Shown here: one piece after another, positions 34,215 through 41,431 of the stretch
How positions within the stretch are numbered: position 1 is the first letter of the stretch
Layout: each line of letters opens with the position of its first letter
Assembly: GCA_017421945.1 (NCBI GenBank)
Contig: JAFOHD010000011.1
Coordinates: forward strand, 1 to 47,343
Direction: 5' to 3'
DNA length: 47,343 nt
Source of the DNA: Alistipes sp.
Lineage (GTDB): Bacteria; Bacteroidota; Bacteroidia; Bacteroidales; Rikenellaceae
Program-made: the position numbers and the translations under genes
Notes under the pieces: generated by a model
What the model saw: the letters and a program-made list of their open reading frames with translations, nothing else
What the model was told of the DNA's origin: nothing
The model's database searches: none

Positions 34215-35303
34215 ATGAAACGTTCAAGCTGGACTGAATACCAGAAAGATATTGCCGATGACCACTACTACTATGCACGCTCGTGCATACGTCAGAACTT
34301 CTTCCCCGGCAGCGAAAAGGTTTTCCTTGACATTCTGGGCAAGGATTTGGGCAGGGACATATTCGATGACCCGCTCCACACTTCATGCACAGGTATCGGT
34401 TACCACTCGGATGTAGTACCGCTGGAGACCATCATGACCGTCGTGGCACGTCAGTTCTCGCTCATGGCCGAAGCCGGATATGAGAACTTCACATCATCGT
34501 GCATAACCTCATTCGGCATCTACACCGAGTTGCTCGCCACATGGGAGGAGTTTCCCGAGACCGAGGAGCGCACGCGCGAGAACCTCTTTAAGGCTACGGG
34601 GCGAGAGTTCCATAAGCCAAAGAACCTTGCTCACACCTCGGATGTGATTTTCCACCACCGCGAGGCTATTGCCCAGCGTGCAAAGCGCAAGCTGGTGAAC
34701 GTATATACGGGTGAGCCGCTGAAGGTGGTTGAGCATATAGGTTGCCACTACGCCAAGATTTTCCCCAAGAAGGGAGTCGGAGGCTCGGAGTTCCCTTACG
34801 TTTTAGCGGGCATGGTTGAGAGCTGGGGAGGCGAGGTGGTTGATTATCCCGAGCGTCGTCATTGCTGCGGATTCGGCTTCAGGAACTACCTGGTGCAGGC
34901 AAACCGTGGTTATTCGGTGGCAAACTCCCACAAGAAACTCGAGAGCATGGCCCCCTACAAGCCCGACTTTATTGTTTGTAACTGCCCGGGATGTTCAATG
35001 TTCCTTGATAAGTGGCAATACACCATTGCCGAGATGGAGGGTACTACATATGGCCAGAATGGTGCGGGCATCCCCGTGCTGACATACGAGGAGATGGCGG
35101 GACTGGTGCTTGGCTACGACCCTTGGGAGTTGGGCATGCAGATGCATCAGGTGGATGTGGAGCCACTGCTCGACAAGATGGGTGTGGAGTATGACCCCGC
35201 AGCGAAGTACTTGGGCAGAAACGGGAAGTTCCTGGGACGCCCTGAACGAGCATTGGTGAACAGTTGCTCGCAAGAGACACTTTACAAGATGAAAGCTTTA
35301 TAA
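34215..35303 (+). CDS. HdrB-like CCG-domain protein
   Basis: A 362-residue protein related to the catalytic HdrB subunit. The second CCG (cysteine-rich) domain is complete: GCHYAK near 176, HCCGFGF near 216 and CNCPGCSMF near 256, the ligand set for a non-cubane 4Fe-4S cluster. The first is degenerate: only single cysteines remain at RSCIRQ, TSCTG and SSCITS where CC and CXXC are expected, so probably one catalytic cluster survives. The true substrate is unknown; a CoM-S-S-CoB heterodisulfide is not expected in Bacteroidales. Fourteen nt separate its stop from the next gene. Confidence 0.85.
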   Translation: MKRSSWTEYQKDIADDHYYYARSCIRQNFFPGSEKVFLDILGKDLGRDIFDDPLHTSCTGIGYHSDVVPLETIMTVVARQFSLMAEAGYENFTSSCITSFGIYTELLATWEEFPETEERTRENLFKATGREFHKPKNLAHTSDVIFHHREAIAQRAKRKLVNVYTGEPLKVVEHIGCHYAKIFPKKGVGGSEFPYVLAGMVESWGGEVVDYPERRHCCGFGFRNYLVQANRGYSVANSHKKLESMAPYKPDFIVCNCPGCSMFLDKWQYTIAEMEGTTYGQNGAGIPVLTYEEMAGLVLGYDPWELGMQMHQVDVEPLLDKMGVEYDPAAKYLGRNGKFLGRPERALVNSCSQETLYKMKAL

Positions 35304-35317
35304 GAGACATAAATAGA

Positions 35318-36328
35318 ATGAAACACGTTATAGTCATAGGAGGCGGCATCGCCGGCATGCAGTGCGCAAGTGAGTTGTTGCGTCAGGGTGTAGCTGTCAC
35401 CATTATTGAGAAAGAGCAGGACCTGGGAGGAAAGATTCGCAACTGGCATAAGCTGTTCCCTACTTTCACCCCCGCCGACGAGGTGCTTACCGCCGTACGT
35501 CACAAACTGAAGATATCTTCAAACCTGAAGGTCAGAACAGGCTGTCAGGCCACCTCCATAACAGCCAAGAAGGTGACACTCTCAACGGGTGAGGAGCTGA
35601 AATGCGATGCTGCGGTTATTGCTACAGGTTTCACGCTCTTTGATGCCAAGATTAAGGAGGAGTATGGCTACGGCATATACGACAACGTAATCACCTCGGC
35701 CGACCTTGAGCAGATGTTCAACGAGGGAAACGTGCGCCTTGCACAGGGTGGCACACCACGCCGCGTAGCCATCCTGCACTGCGTGGGCTCGCGCGATGAG
35801 AAGGTGTGCCAACGTCATTGCTCGAAGGTGTGCTGCGTGACAGGCGTGAAACAAGCCATTGAGCTCAAGCAGCTCTTCCCCAAGGCCGACATCTTCAACT
35901 TCTACATGGACATCCGCATGTTTGGCCCAGGCTACGAGGAGATGTACCGCGAAGCACAGACCGCCTACAACGTGCATTTTGTGCGTGGCCGCATATCAGA
36001 GGTGAGCCCCACATTCGACAACCGCCTGCAAATCAAGGCCGAGGACACCCTCACGGGACGTCCGCTGAAGATGGGTGTGGACATGCTGGTTCTGCTCATA
36101 GGCATGAAAGCCAATGCCCACAACACGCTCCTGAGCAAGGAGTGCCAGTTGCAGATGCAGTCAAGCGGGTTTATGCAACCCAAAGATTCATTTCTGGGCA
36201 ACGTCACAAGCAACGTAGGTGGCGTATTCTACGCTGGAGCTGTCACCGCCCCCAAGAATGTCGGAGAGTCGATAAACGAGGGTACAGCGGCAGCGCACAG
36301 CGTCATTGAGTGGTTGGAAAAACGATAA
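35318..36328 (+). CDS. Minimal HdrA-like FAD protein
   Basis: A 336-residue flavoprotein. The FAD dinucleotide fold is at the N-terminus (VIGGGIAGMQCASEL, then EKEQDLGGKI), with AVIATGF near 107. The HdrA-specific cysteine motif CVGSRDEKVCQRHCSKVCC lies near 154-172, expected to bind a 4Fe-4S cluster. The C-terminus has FYAGAVTAPKNVGESINEG. It lacks the extra N-terminal and C-terminal ferredoxin domains of methanogen HdrA (over 650 residues), so it resembles the core only. I start at MKHVIVIGGG; an in-frame ATG 54 nt upstream lies inside the HdrB-like gene. Confidence 0.87.
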   Translation: MKHVIVIGGGIAGMQCASELLRQGVAVTIIEKEQDLGGKIRNWHKLFPTFTPADEVLTAVRHKLKISSNLKVRTGCQATSITAKKVTLSTGEELKCDAAVIATGFTLFDAKIKEEYGYGIYDNVITSADLEQMFNEGNVRLAQGGTPRRVAILHCVGSRDEKVCQRHCSKVCCVTGVKQAIELKQLFPKADIFNFYMDIRMFGPGYEEMYREAQTAYNVHFVRGRISEVSPTFDNRLQIKAEDTLTGRPLKMGVDMLVLLIGMKANAHNTLLSKECQLQMQSSGFMQPKDSFLGNVTSNVGGVFYAGAVTAPKNVGESINEGTAAAHSVIEWLEKR

Positions 36329-36343
36329 TAAACCTTGTCAAAG

Positions 36344-36673
36344 ATGATAAACTTCGGATTTGCAATCAATAAACCACGAGCAATCGACATCGACCGCAAC
36401 AATCTGCGCAAAAGCAACGAAATCATCAGCGAGATGCCCGAGTTGCAGGCGTGCATAGGTTGTGGCTCATGTACGGCATCGTGTACGGCGGGAAACCTTA
36501 CCGAATTTAACTTCCGCAAGGTGCATACTCTGGTGCGCCGTGGTGAATATCAGGGTGCTTACGAGGAGATGAATAAATGTATGTTGTGTGGAAAGTGCCG
36601 CCTGGTGTGTCCGCGAGGCATCAACACACGAGGCATTGTAATGTTGATTAAACGTAAATTGGGAGACTTCTAA
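36344..36673 (+). CDS. Short HdrC-like 4Fe-4S protein
   Basis: A 109-residue protein with two clusters: CIGCGSCTASCTAG near 38-51 (the usual Pro after the fourth Cys is missing) and CMLCGKCRLVCPRG near 79-92. This is the classical HdrC size, so the operon has two HdrC-type proteins. Start taken at ATG 36344 (MINFGFAINK); a TTG three codons earlier is open but less likely. The membrane subunit begins 2 nt after its stop. Confidence 0.87.
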   Translation: MINFGFAINKPRAIDIDRNNLRKSNEIISEMPELQACIGCGSCTASCTAGNLTEFNFRKVHTLVRRGEYQGAYEEMNKCMLCGKCRLVCPRGINTRGIVMLIKRKLGDF

Positions 36674-36675
36674 AT

Positions 36676-38472
36676 ATGACCTTTTTTGCCAAATTTTGTA
36701 TTCCGTTTATAGTTGGTGTTGTGGTCTTGTTTGCCGTCATCGCCATAAAATATCTATCGTGGTTGCGCAACCTGCCAAAGAAGGATTGGAAACTCATATT
36801 CAGCAACATAATATCATGGCGTACGGTAGCTGCCGCGTGGGAGGTGGTGTGTGAGTCACTGCTCCACCGCCGCATATTCAAGGTCAATCCACGCCTGGGA
36901 TATATGCACATGAGCCTTGCCTTTGGATGGTTTCTGCTCATAGCCGTTGGTTGGATAGAGACGGTTGCCTACATGGGCTTTAAGTGGGTACCACTTCAGG
37001 GACATGTTTTTTTCAAATACTTCGTACCACTGAATGGCATCACAGAACACAAGCCACTGTTTGATTTTGTGATGGATTTGCTGCTGCTGTTCGTACTCTC
37101 GGGTGTGGGGCTGGCGTGGTTCAAGCGTCTGCGCTCGCGTGCGCTGGGCATGAAAAAGACCACCAAGCATGTTCTCTTCGACCGCATTGCCCTGTCGGCG
37201 TTGTGGTTTATCTTCCCGCTGCGACTTGTGGCGGAGAGCATCACAGCCGCAATCTATGGTGGAGGCAGCTTCCTAACCGGAGGTATAGGAATATTACTCT
37301 CAAAGAGCATTGGTGTCGAGGCTTTGAGCTACACGTATGAGCCCGCATGGTGGCTGTATTCAACAGCTTTGGGCGTGTTCTTCATCGCCATGCCATTCTC
37401 ACGTTACATGCACATCTTCACCGAGATACCACTGATTTTCCTGCGCCATTATCAGTTGCGCCCCGAATCAAAAGAGAAGTCGTACGACAACTTCGAGTTG
37501 GAGGCATGCTCACGCTGCGGAATATGTATTGACCCCTGTCAGTTGCAATCACAGTTGGGAATTAACGATGTGCAGTCGGTGTATTTCCTGCGCGACAGAC
37601 GCTACAATATGCTGCAACAGAAGATTGCCAACAACTGCCTGATGTGCGGGAGATGTGAACAGGTGTGTCCCGTGGGTATCAACCTCAACACCCTGCGCCT
37701 AAACTCACGTTCCTCAATGCGCAACATACCCAACGAGGGTCGCTACAACTATCTGCGTAACGTGGACACGTCATCGGGCGAGGGCAAGGTGGGATATTTC
37801 GCCGGATGTATGACTCTGCTTACACCCAACACCCTACGCTCTATGCGTCAGATATTTGAGGCTGCACACGAACAGGTGTGGTGGGCTGATAAGGAGGGCG
37901 GAGCATGTTGCGGACGTCCGCTGATGCTCTCGGGCGAGGTGGACTCGGCACGCAAGATGATTGAGCATAACAAATCACTCTTTGTAAAGCACCAGATTAA
38001 AACGCTGGTAACATCGTGCCCCATATGCCTAAAGGTGTTCCGCGAGGAGTATAAGCTGGAGGGAATCGAGGTGCTGCACCACTCGGAGTACATCCTGCGC
38101 CTGATACAGAAGGGCCGCCTCAAGATAAACTATCAGCGTGGAGCGACATTTACCTACCATGACCCCTGCGAGTTGGGACGTGGCAGCGGCATCTACGACG
38201 AGCCGCGTGCAGTCATCAAGGCTGTGGGCGAACTGCTCGAGCCTGCACATAACCGTAAGGAGGCATTTTGTTGCGGCTCATCTGTGGCAAACACCGCCAT
38301 AAACGATGCTCAACAACTCACCATAGCCGGGAAGGTTGCTACGGAACTGAGCGAAACGAGGGCAAAGACCATCGTCACGGCATGCCCGCTGTGCAAGAAG
38401 GCCATTACCCGAGGTACCGAAACGCAGGTTGTGGATTTATCAGAGATTGTGGCACAAAACCTAAAGCAGTAA
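36676..38472 (+). CDS. Fused HdrE-like membrane / HdrD-like iron-sulfur protein
   Basis: A 598-residue fusion. Residues 1-255 hold five or more transmembrane helices with spaced His residues (MHMSLAFGW, YMHIFTE), as in HdrE and NarI-type heme-b quinone-reactive subunits. Residues 270-340 carry two ferredoxin motifs (CSRCGICIDPC; CLMCGRCEQVCPVG). Residues 370-595 hold two CCG domains: FAGC, ACCGRP, SCPIC and then DPCELG, FCCGSS, ACPLC, both complete. It would connect the menaquinone pool to the cytosolic Hdr-like proteins. The HdrE-HdrD order resembles membrane-bound HdrDE and QmoC/DsrM-type modules. Last gene of the operon. Confidence 0.87.
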   Translation: MTFFAKFCIPFIVGVVVLFAVIAIKYLSWLRNLPKKDWKLIFSNIISWRTVAAAWEVVCESLLHRRIFKVNPRLGYMHMSLAFGWFLLIAVGWIETVAYMGFKWVPLQGHVFFKYFVPLNGITEHKPLFDFVMDLLLLFVLSGVGLAWFKRLRSRALGMKKTTKHVLFDRIALSALWFIFPLRLVAESITAAIYGGGSFLTGGIGILLSKSIGVEALSYTYEPAWWLYSTALGVFFIAMPFSRYMHIFTEIPLIFLRHYQLRPESKEKSYDNFELEACSRCGICIDPCQLQSQLGINDVQSVYFLRDRRYNMLQQKIANNCLMCGRCEQVCPVGINLNTLRLNSRSSMRNIPNEGRYNYLRNVDTSSGEGKVGYFAGCMTLLTPNTLRSMRQIFEAAHEQVWWADKEGGACCGRPLMLSGEVDSARKMIEHNKSLFVKHQIKTLVTSCPICLKVFREEYKLEGIEVLHHSEYILRLIQKGRLKINYQRGATFTYHDPCELGRGSGIYDEPRAVIKAVGELLEPAHNRKEAFCCGSSVANTAINDAQQLTIAGKVATELSETRAKTIVTACPLCKKAITRGTETQVVDLSEIVAQNLKQ

Positions 38473-38540
38473 ATATTGTGATGCACAGCAGTGATTATCA
38501 ACCCATTGACTTTTTGGCATAGAAAAAAGTTGAAAATAAT

Positions 38541-38571
38541 TTTGCGAACATCATTTTTTTTACTACCTTTG
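38541..38571 (+). promoter_or_regulatory. Promoter of initiator tRNA
   Basis: TTTG (38541-38544), 19-nt spacer, TACCTTTG (38564-38571): an exact consensus match. The transcript leader before the tRNA is about 40 nt. Confidence 0.8.
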
Positions 38572-38619
38572 CACCACTTAACTACGAAATGTAGGACTTC
38601 GGTCCACATAAAGATACAT

Positions 38620-38692
38620 CGCGGGGTAGAGCAGTTGGCAGCTCGTCGGGCTCATAACCCGGAGGTCGCAGGTTCGAGTCCTGCCCCCGCTA
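38620..38692 (+). tRNA. Initiator tRNA-fMet (anticodon CAT)
   Basis: A 73-nt cloverleaf with anticodon loop CTCATAA and three consecutive G-C pairs (GGG/CCC) at the bottom of the anticodon stem, the initiator mark. Position 1 is C and 72 is T, so the 1-72 pair is unpaired as expected of an initiator, although C-A is more usual. T loop TTCGAGT; no CCA encoded. Confidence 0.93.
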
Positions 38693-38695
38693 CTC

Positions 38696-38729
38696 AAAAA
38701 GGAGAAACTTAACGGTTTCTCCTTTTTTT
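38696..38729 (+). terminator. Terminator of tRNA-fMet
   Basis: 8-bp stem (38701-38708 with 38715-38722, GGAGAAAC), 6-nt loop, extended by A5/T5 pairing and ending in a T-run (38723-38729). Confidence 0.9.
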
Positions 38730-38882
38730 CGTATCGGGTAGCCCCCGACTATATTTACATTCCCTCCCCTCTGTCCCCTCCCTTTGACAAAGGGCGGGGA
38801 TTTTCAACCACTCCACAAAGACAATAACGACTTCAAAGTCTTTCAGGAATGGGTTAGAGATTTCGATACGATGTCCTACTAA
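38730..38882. repeat. REP-like intergenic palindrome region between two terminators
   Basis: No convincing gene. It contains a nearly perfect 27-nt palindrome (38774-38800; arms TCCCCTCCCTTTG against CAAAGGGCGGGGA, one mismatch, 1-nt centre). The block is bounded by CGTATCG (38730-38736) and its inverse CGATACG (38864-38870). Short minus-strand frames here lack plausible protein features. It is likely a dispersed repeat or remnant. Confidence 0.4.
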
Positions 38883-38884
38883 AG

Positions 38885-38915
38885 AGGACAAATCGAGAGG
38901 TTTGTCCTTTTTTTT
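38885..38915 (+). terminator. Second terminator before the 704-residue protein gene
   Basis: 8-bp perfect stem (38885-38892 with 38901-38908, AGGACAAA), 8-nt loop, T8 (38908-38915). It terminates nothing obvious, since the tRNA already has its own terminator. Confidence 0.75.
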
Positions 38916-38971
38916 GTGCGGGTTCGTTTTTGCAATATTTACATTTGTGGTTATAACTTTTTTTGTGCTGA

Positions 38972-39003
38972 TTTGTATCTTTATGAATAAGTTTTTAACT
39001 TTG
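38972..39003 (+). promoter_or_regulatory. Promoter of the 704-residue secreted protein gene
   Basis: TTTG (38972-38975), 20-nt spacer, TAACTTTG (38996-39003). An AT-rich leader of about 80-90 nt precedes the start codon. Confidence 0.65.
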
Positions 39004-39093
39004 TAAACACATTTTGTCTTATTCCCAAAGGAAAATATACCTTTAACATTTATGAAAATATGTTAACTACGAACTTATAAAATTAATTTATCA

Positions 39094-41208
39094 ATGAAAA
39101 AACTACTTATTATTACTACTGTCCTTATTTGTTTGTTACCCTCAGTGGTCGCGGCAAAGGTTTTTGTTGTGGGAAATAATGAAAACCTCTTTGTTGAGTT
39201 GCTCAAACAACGAAAATGTGATTTTACTGTTTTATCCGATATTGATGCTGCTCTTGCAATGGCCAAATCAGGCGATGGTATTGTTGTAACAGCTGCTGGA
39301 TATCCAAATACAATGACCCCTATCTCGAAATCAACATTTGACAAAGTTGAGAGCAGTGGTTTACGCCTTTTTGTGGAATATCCGAATGTACTTCCCAATA
39401 TGCCGGAGGGGACCAGCCTGCAAACCCACACCGCTCGTTTGGAGCGCGGAGTGATAACCTCTTCAGTTATGGGTCTTGAGCCAATGAGTATTGTAGGTAT
39501 TAATGGCTACAAACTTATCAAGGCAGAGTGTGCGGAGCCCCTGATGGTTTTAGGCAAGGTGGCCGGATATGACACGGCGGTATTCGGTATTGGCGATGTG
39601 AAAACCTACCCTGTACTTTATCATTCGGGACGTTCACTTATCGCCACTACTTCATTCTCAAATTGCGTCAAGGGCAGATACGCTCCGGTAAGGGAGTGGT
39701 CACAGATACTCTCTTATGTGCTGGGATGGGTATTAGGCGATGAGAACTTCACAATAAAGGAGTTGCCTCAGGATGTGCGACCTGCATATACAAGAGATGA
39801 AAAATTGCCTCGCAAAGCCCAGCGTGATGCTGTAATTGCTGCCGCTGACTGGTTTTGGAATGCACGACTTCTTATTCACCCCTCTTGGACTCGAACTTTG
39901 ATAGAGAAATATGAGAAAGTGGATGAGCACTTTGGCGAGACCGTTCCCCAGACTGTATTGCCCGGTGATGGTACTCGAGGCATAATGGAGGGACACGCGT
40001 CGGACATAGATTATAATGGAATTAACCGATATCGCTATTTCCATCGCGCTGATGTGCAGGGTGAAAGTGCAATGTTGCTGGCAACAGCATCGCTATTTAG
40101 CAAGGATGAAAAATATGCTACTACGTCGGAGAATTTGCTTGATTACCTCTTCTACACATCAAAGTTTAGAGGAGAAGAGCGAGATGACCGCAACTCCCCT
40201 GTATATGGTTTGATAGGATGGGCTAATTCTTACCAGTGGGTATATTACAATGATGACAATGCTCGTTGTATCTTGGGTGCGATAGGTGCAGCTGCAATGC
40301 TCGACAATCCTCGTTGGAATACCCAAATAGCAGAAAACATTCTTGCCATGTTGCGTTTTTGCAGCAGCGATGGCTTCTTTGGTGGTCGATTGGAGCTGCC
40401 TGCAATATCAAAAAATGGCTGGCAATATTATGCCGACCGTGAGAATTATGTGTATCTATCGCCTCACTACGAGTCGTGGATGTGGGCATGTTTCCTCTGG
40501 CTTTACGACAAGACCGGCTATCAGCCACTATTGGATACTGCCAAGCGTGCCATTGCCAAGATGATGGAGGAGTATCCATATTGGATAGCACAGAATGGTA
40601 TTCAGCAGGAGCGCGCAAGAATGATATTGCCATTGGCTTGGTTGGTGAGGGTCGAGGATACCCCTCAACATCGCGAGTGGCTTGATATCATAGTAAAGAA
40701 ATTCCTTGAGAATCAGGACGAGTGTGGCGCAATACGAGAAGAGTTGTCCACTTTGCCTGGCAAGCAGACTTTGTTAGTCTCATCGAATGCAAGATACGGA
40801 ACAGGTGAAGCGTCGCTAATCGCAAACAATGGCGACCCTGTGGCAGATATGCTATACACTTGTAATTTTGGATTTTTTGCTCTGAATGAGGCATACCAGG
40901 CTACGGGCCTATACAAGGATGAAGTGGAGCGTTTTGCCGATTTCTTGGTGCGTATTCAGGTGCGCAGCGACAAACATCACGACCTTGATGGAGGCTGGTT
41001 TAGAGCCTTTGACTATGATAGATGGGATTATTGGGCATCGAATGCCGATGTGGGCTGGGGCGTTTGGTCCACACTCACAGGCTGGATACAGAGCTGGATT
41101 GGCTCCACAGAGGGCTTCGTAAACAAGAATACCAGCTATTGGGATATTACCAAGAATATGGAGATGAAGAAGGTTTTGGAAGAGTCATTGTGGATGATGG
41201 AACGATAA
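39094..41208 (+). CDS. Unrecognised secreted protein, probable alpha/alpha-toroid glycosidase-like
   Basis: A 704-residue exported protein. The signal peptide is residues 1-21. Residues 22-120 look like a small alpha/beta domain (VFVVGNNENLFVELL, IVVTAAGYPNTM, LRLFVEYPNVLP). From about 250 onward there are repeated helix pairs rich in Trp and Tyr (SYQWVYYNDDNARC, YLSPHYESWMWACFLW, ASNADVGWGVWSTLTGW), the look of an alpha/alpha toroid such as six-hairpin glycosidases or lyases. I cannot assign a CAZy family. The gene appears more AT-rich than its neighbours, has its own promoter and a 16-bp terminator, and stands alone, which would fit acquisition by transfer. Confidence 0.8.
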   Translation: MKKLLIITTVLICLLPSVVAAKVFVVGNNENLFVELLKQRKCDFTVLSDIDAALAMAKSGDGIVVTAAGYPNTMTPISKSTFDKVESSGLRLFVEYPNVLPNMPEGTSLQTHTARLERGVITSSVMGLEPMSIVGINGYKLIKAECAEPLMVLGKVAGYDTAVFGIGDVKTYPVLYHSGRSLIATTSFSNCVKGRYAPVREWSQILSYVLGWVLGDENFTIKELPQDVRPAYTRDEKLPRKAQRDAVIAAADWFWNARLLIHPSWTRTLIEKYEKVDEHFGETVPQTVLPGDGTRGIMEGHASDIDYNGINRYRYFHRADVQGESAMLLATASLFSKDEKYATTSENLLDYLFYTSKFRGEERDDRNSPVYGLIGWANSYQWVYYNDDNARCILGAIGAAAMLDNPRWNTQIAENILAMLRFCSSDGFFGGRLELPAISKNGWQYYADRENYVYLSPHYESWMWACFLWLYDKTGYQPLLDTAKRAIAKMMEEYPYWIAQNGIQQERARMILPLAWLVRVEDTPQHREWLDIIVKKFLENQDECGAIREELSTLPGKQTLLVSSNARYGTGEASLIANNGDPVADMLYTCNFGFFALNEAYQATGLYKDEVERFADFLVRIQVRSDKHHDLDGGWFRAFDYDRWDYWASNADVGWGVWSTLTGWIQSWIGSTEGFVNKNTSYWDITKNMEMKKVLEESLWMMER

Positions 41209-41230
41209 ACCGACAAATATCATATGTAAG

Positions 41231-41274
41231 CGAAAAGAGGTTGTCCGACAAATTTTATGGACAACCTCTTTTCG
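41231..41274. terminator. Terminator after the 704-residue protein gene
   Basis: A 16-bp perfect inverted repeat (41231-41246 with 41259-41274), 12-nt loop, 22 nt after the stop codon. A-rich left arm and T-rich right arm would allow action in both directions. Confidence 0.85.
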
Positions 41275-41380
41275 TTTGAAGCTATGCAGCAAGAGGGACT
41301 TTAAGGTATGCAACACCCTAAAAAGTTGAGTTTCCCTAACGCAAATGTGTGTTGGTGGCAAGCATTGCATTTATACATAA

Positions 41381-41414
41381 ATGAGCGTGCCTGCAACTTG
41401 TCAGACACGCTCAT
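41381..41414 (-). terminator. Terminator-like hairpin after GH43
   Basis: 9-bp perfect arms (41381-41389 with 41406-41414, ATGAGCGTG), 16-nt loop, 17 nt past the GH43 stop on the minus strand. The following tract is only moderately T-rich. Confidence 0.6.
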
Positions 41415-41431
41415 AACAACATTTTTTCCAA

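Noticed and set aside
38709..38891. 60-codon minus-strand frame after the initiator tRNA
   Set aside because: It spans the REP-like palindrome and part of the orphan terminator, and its residues have no protein-like pattern.
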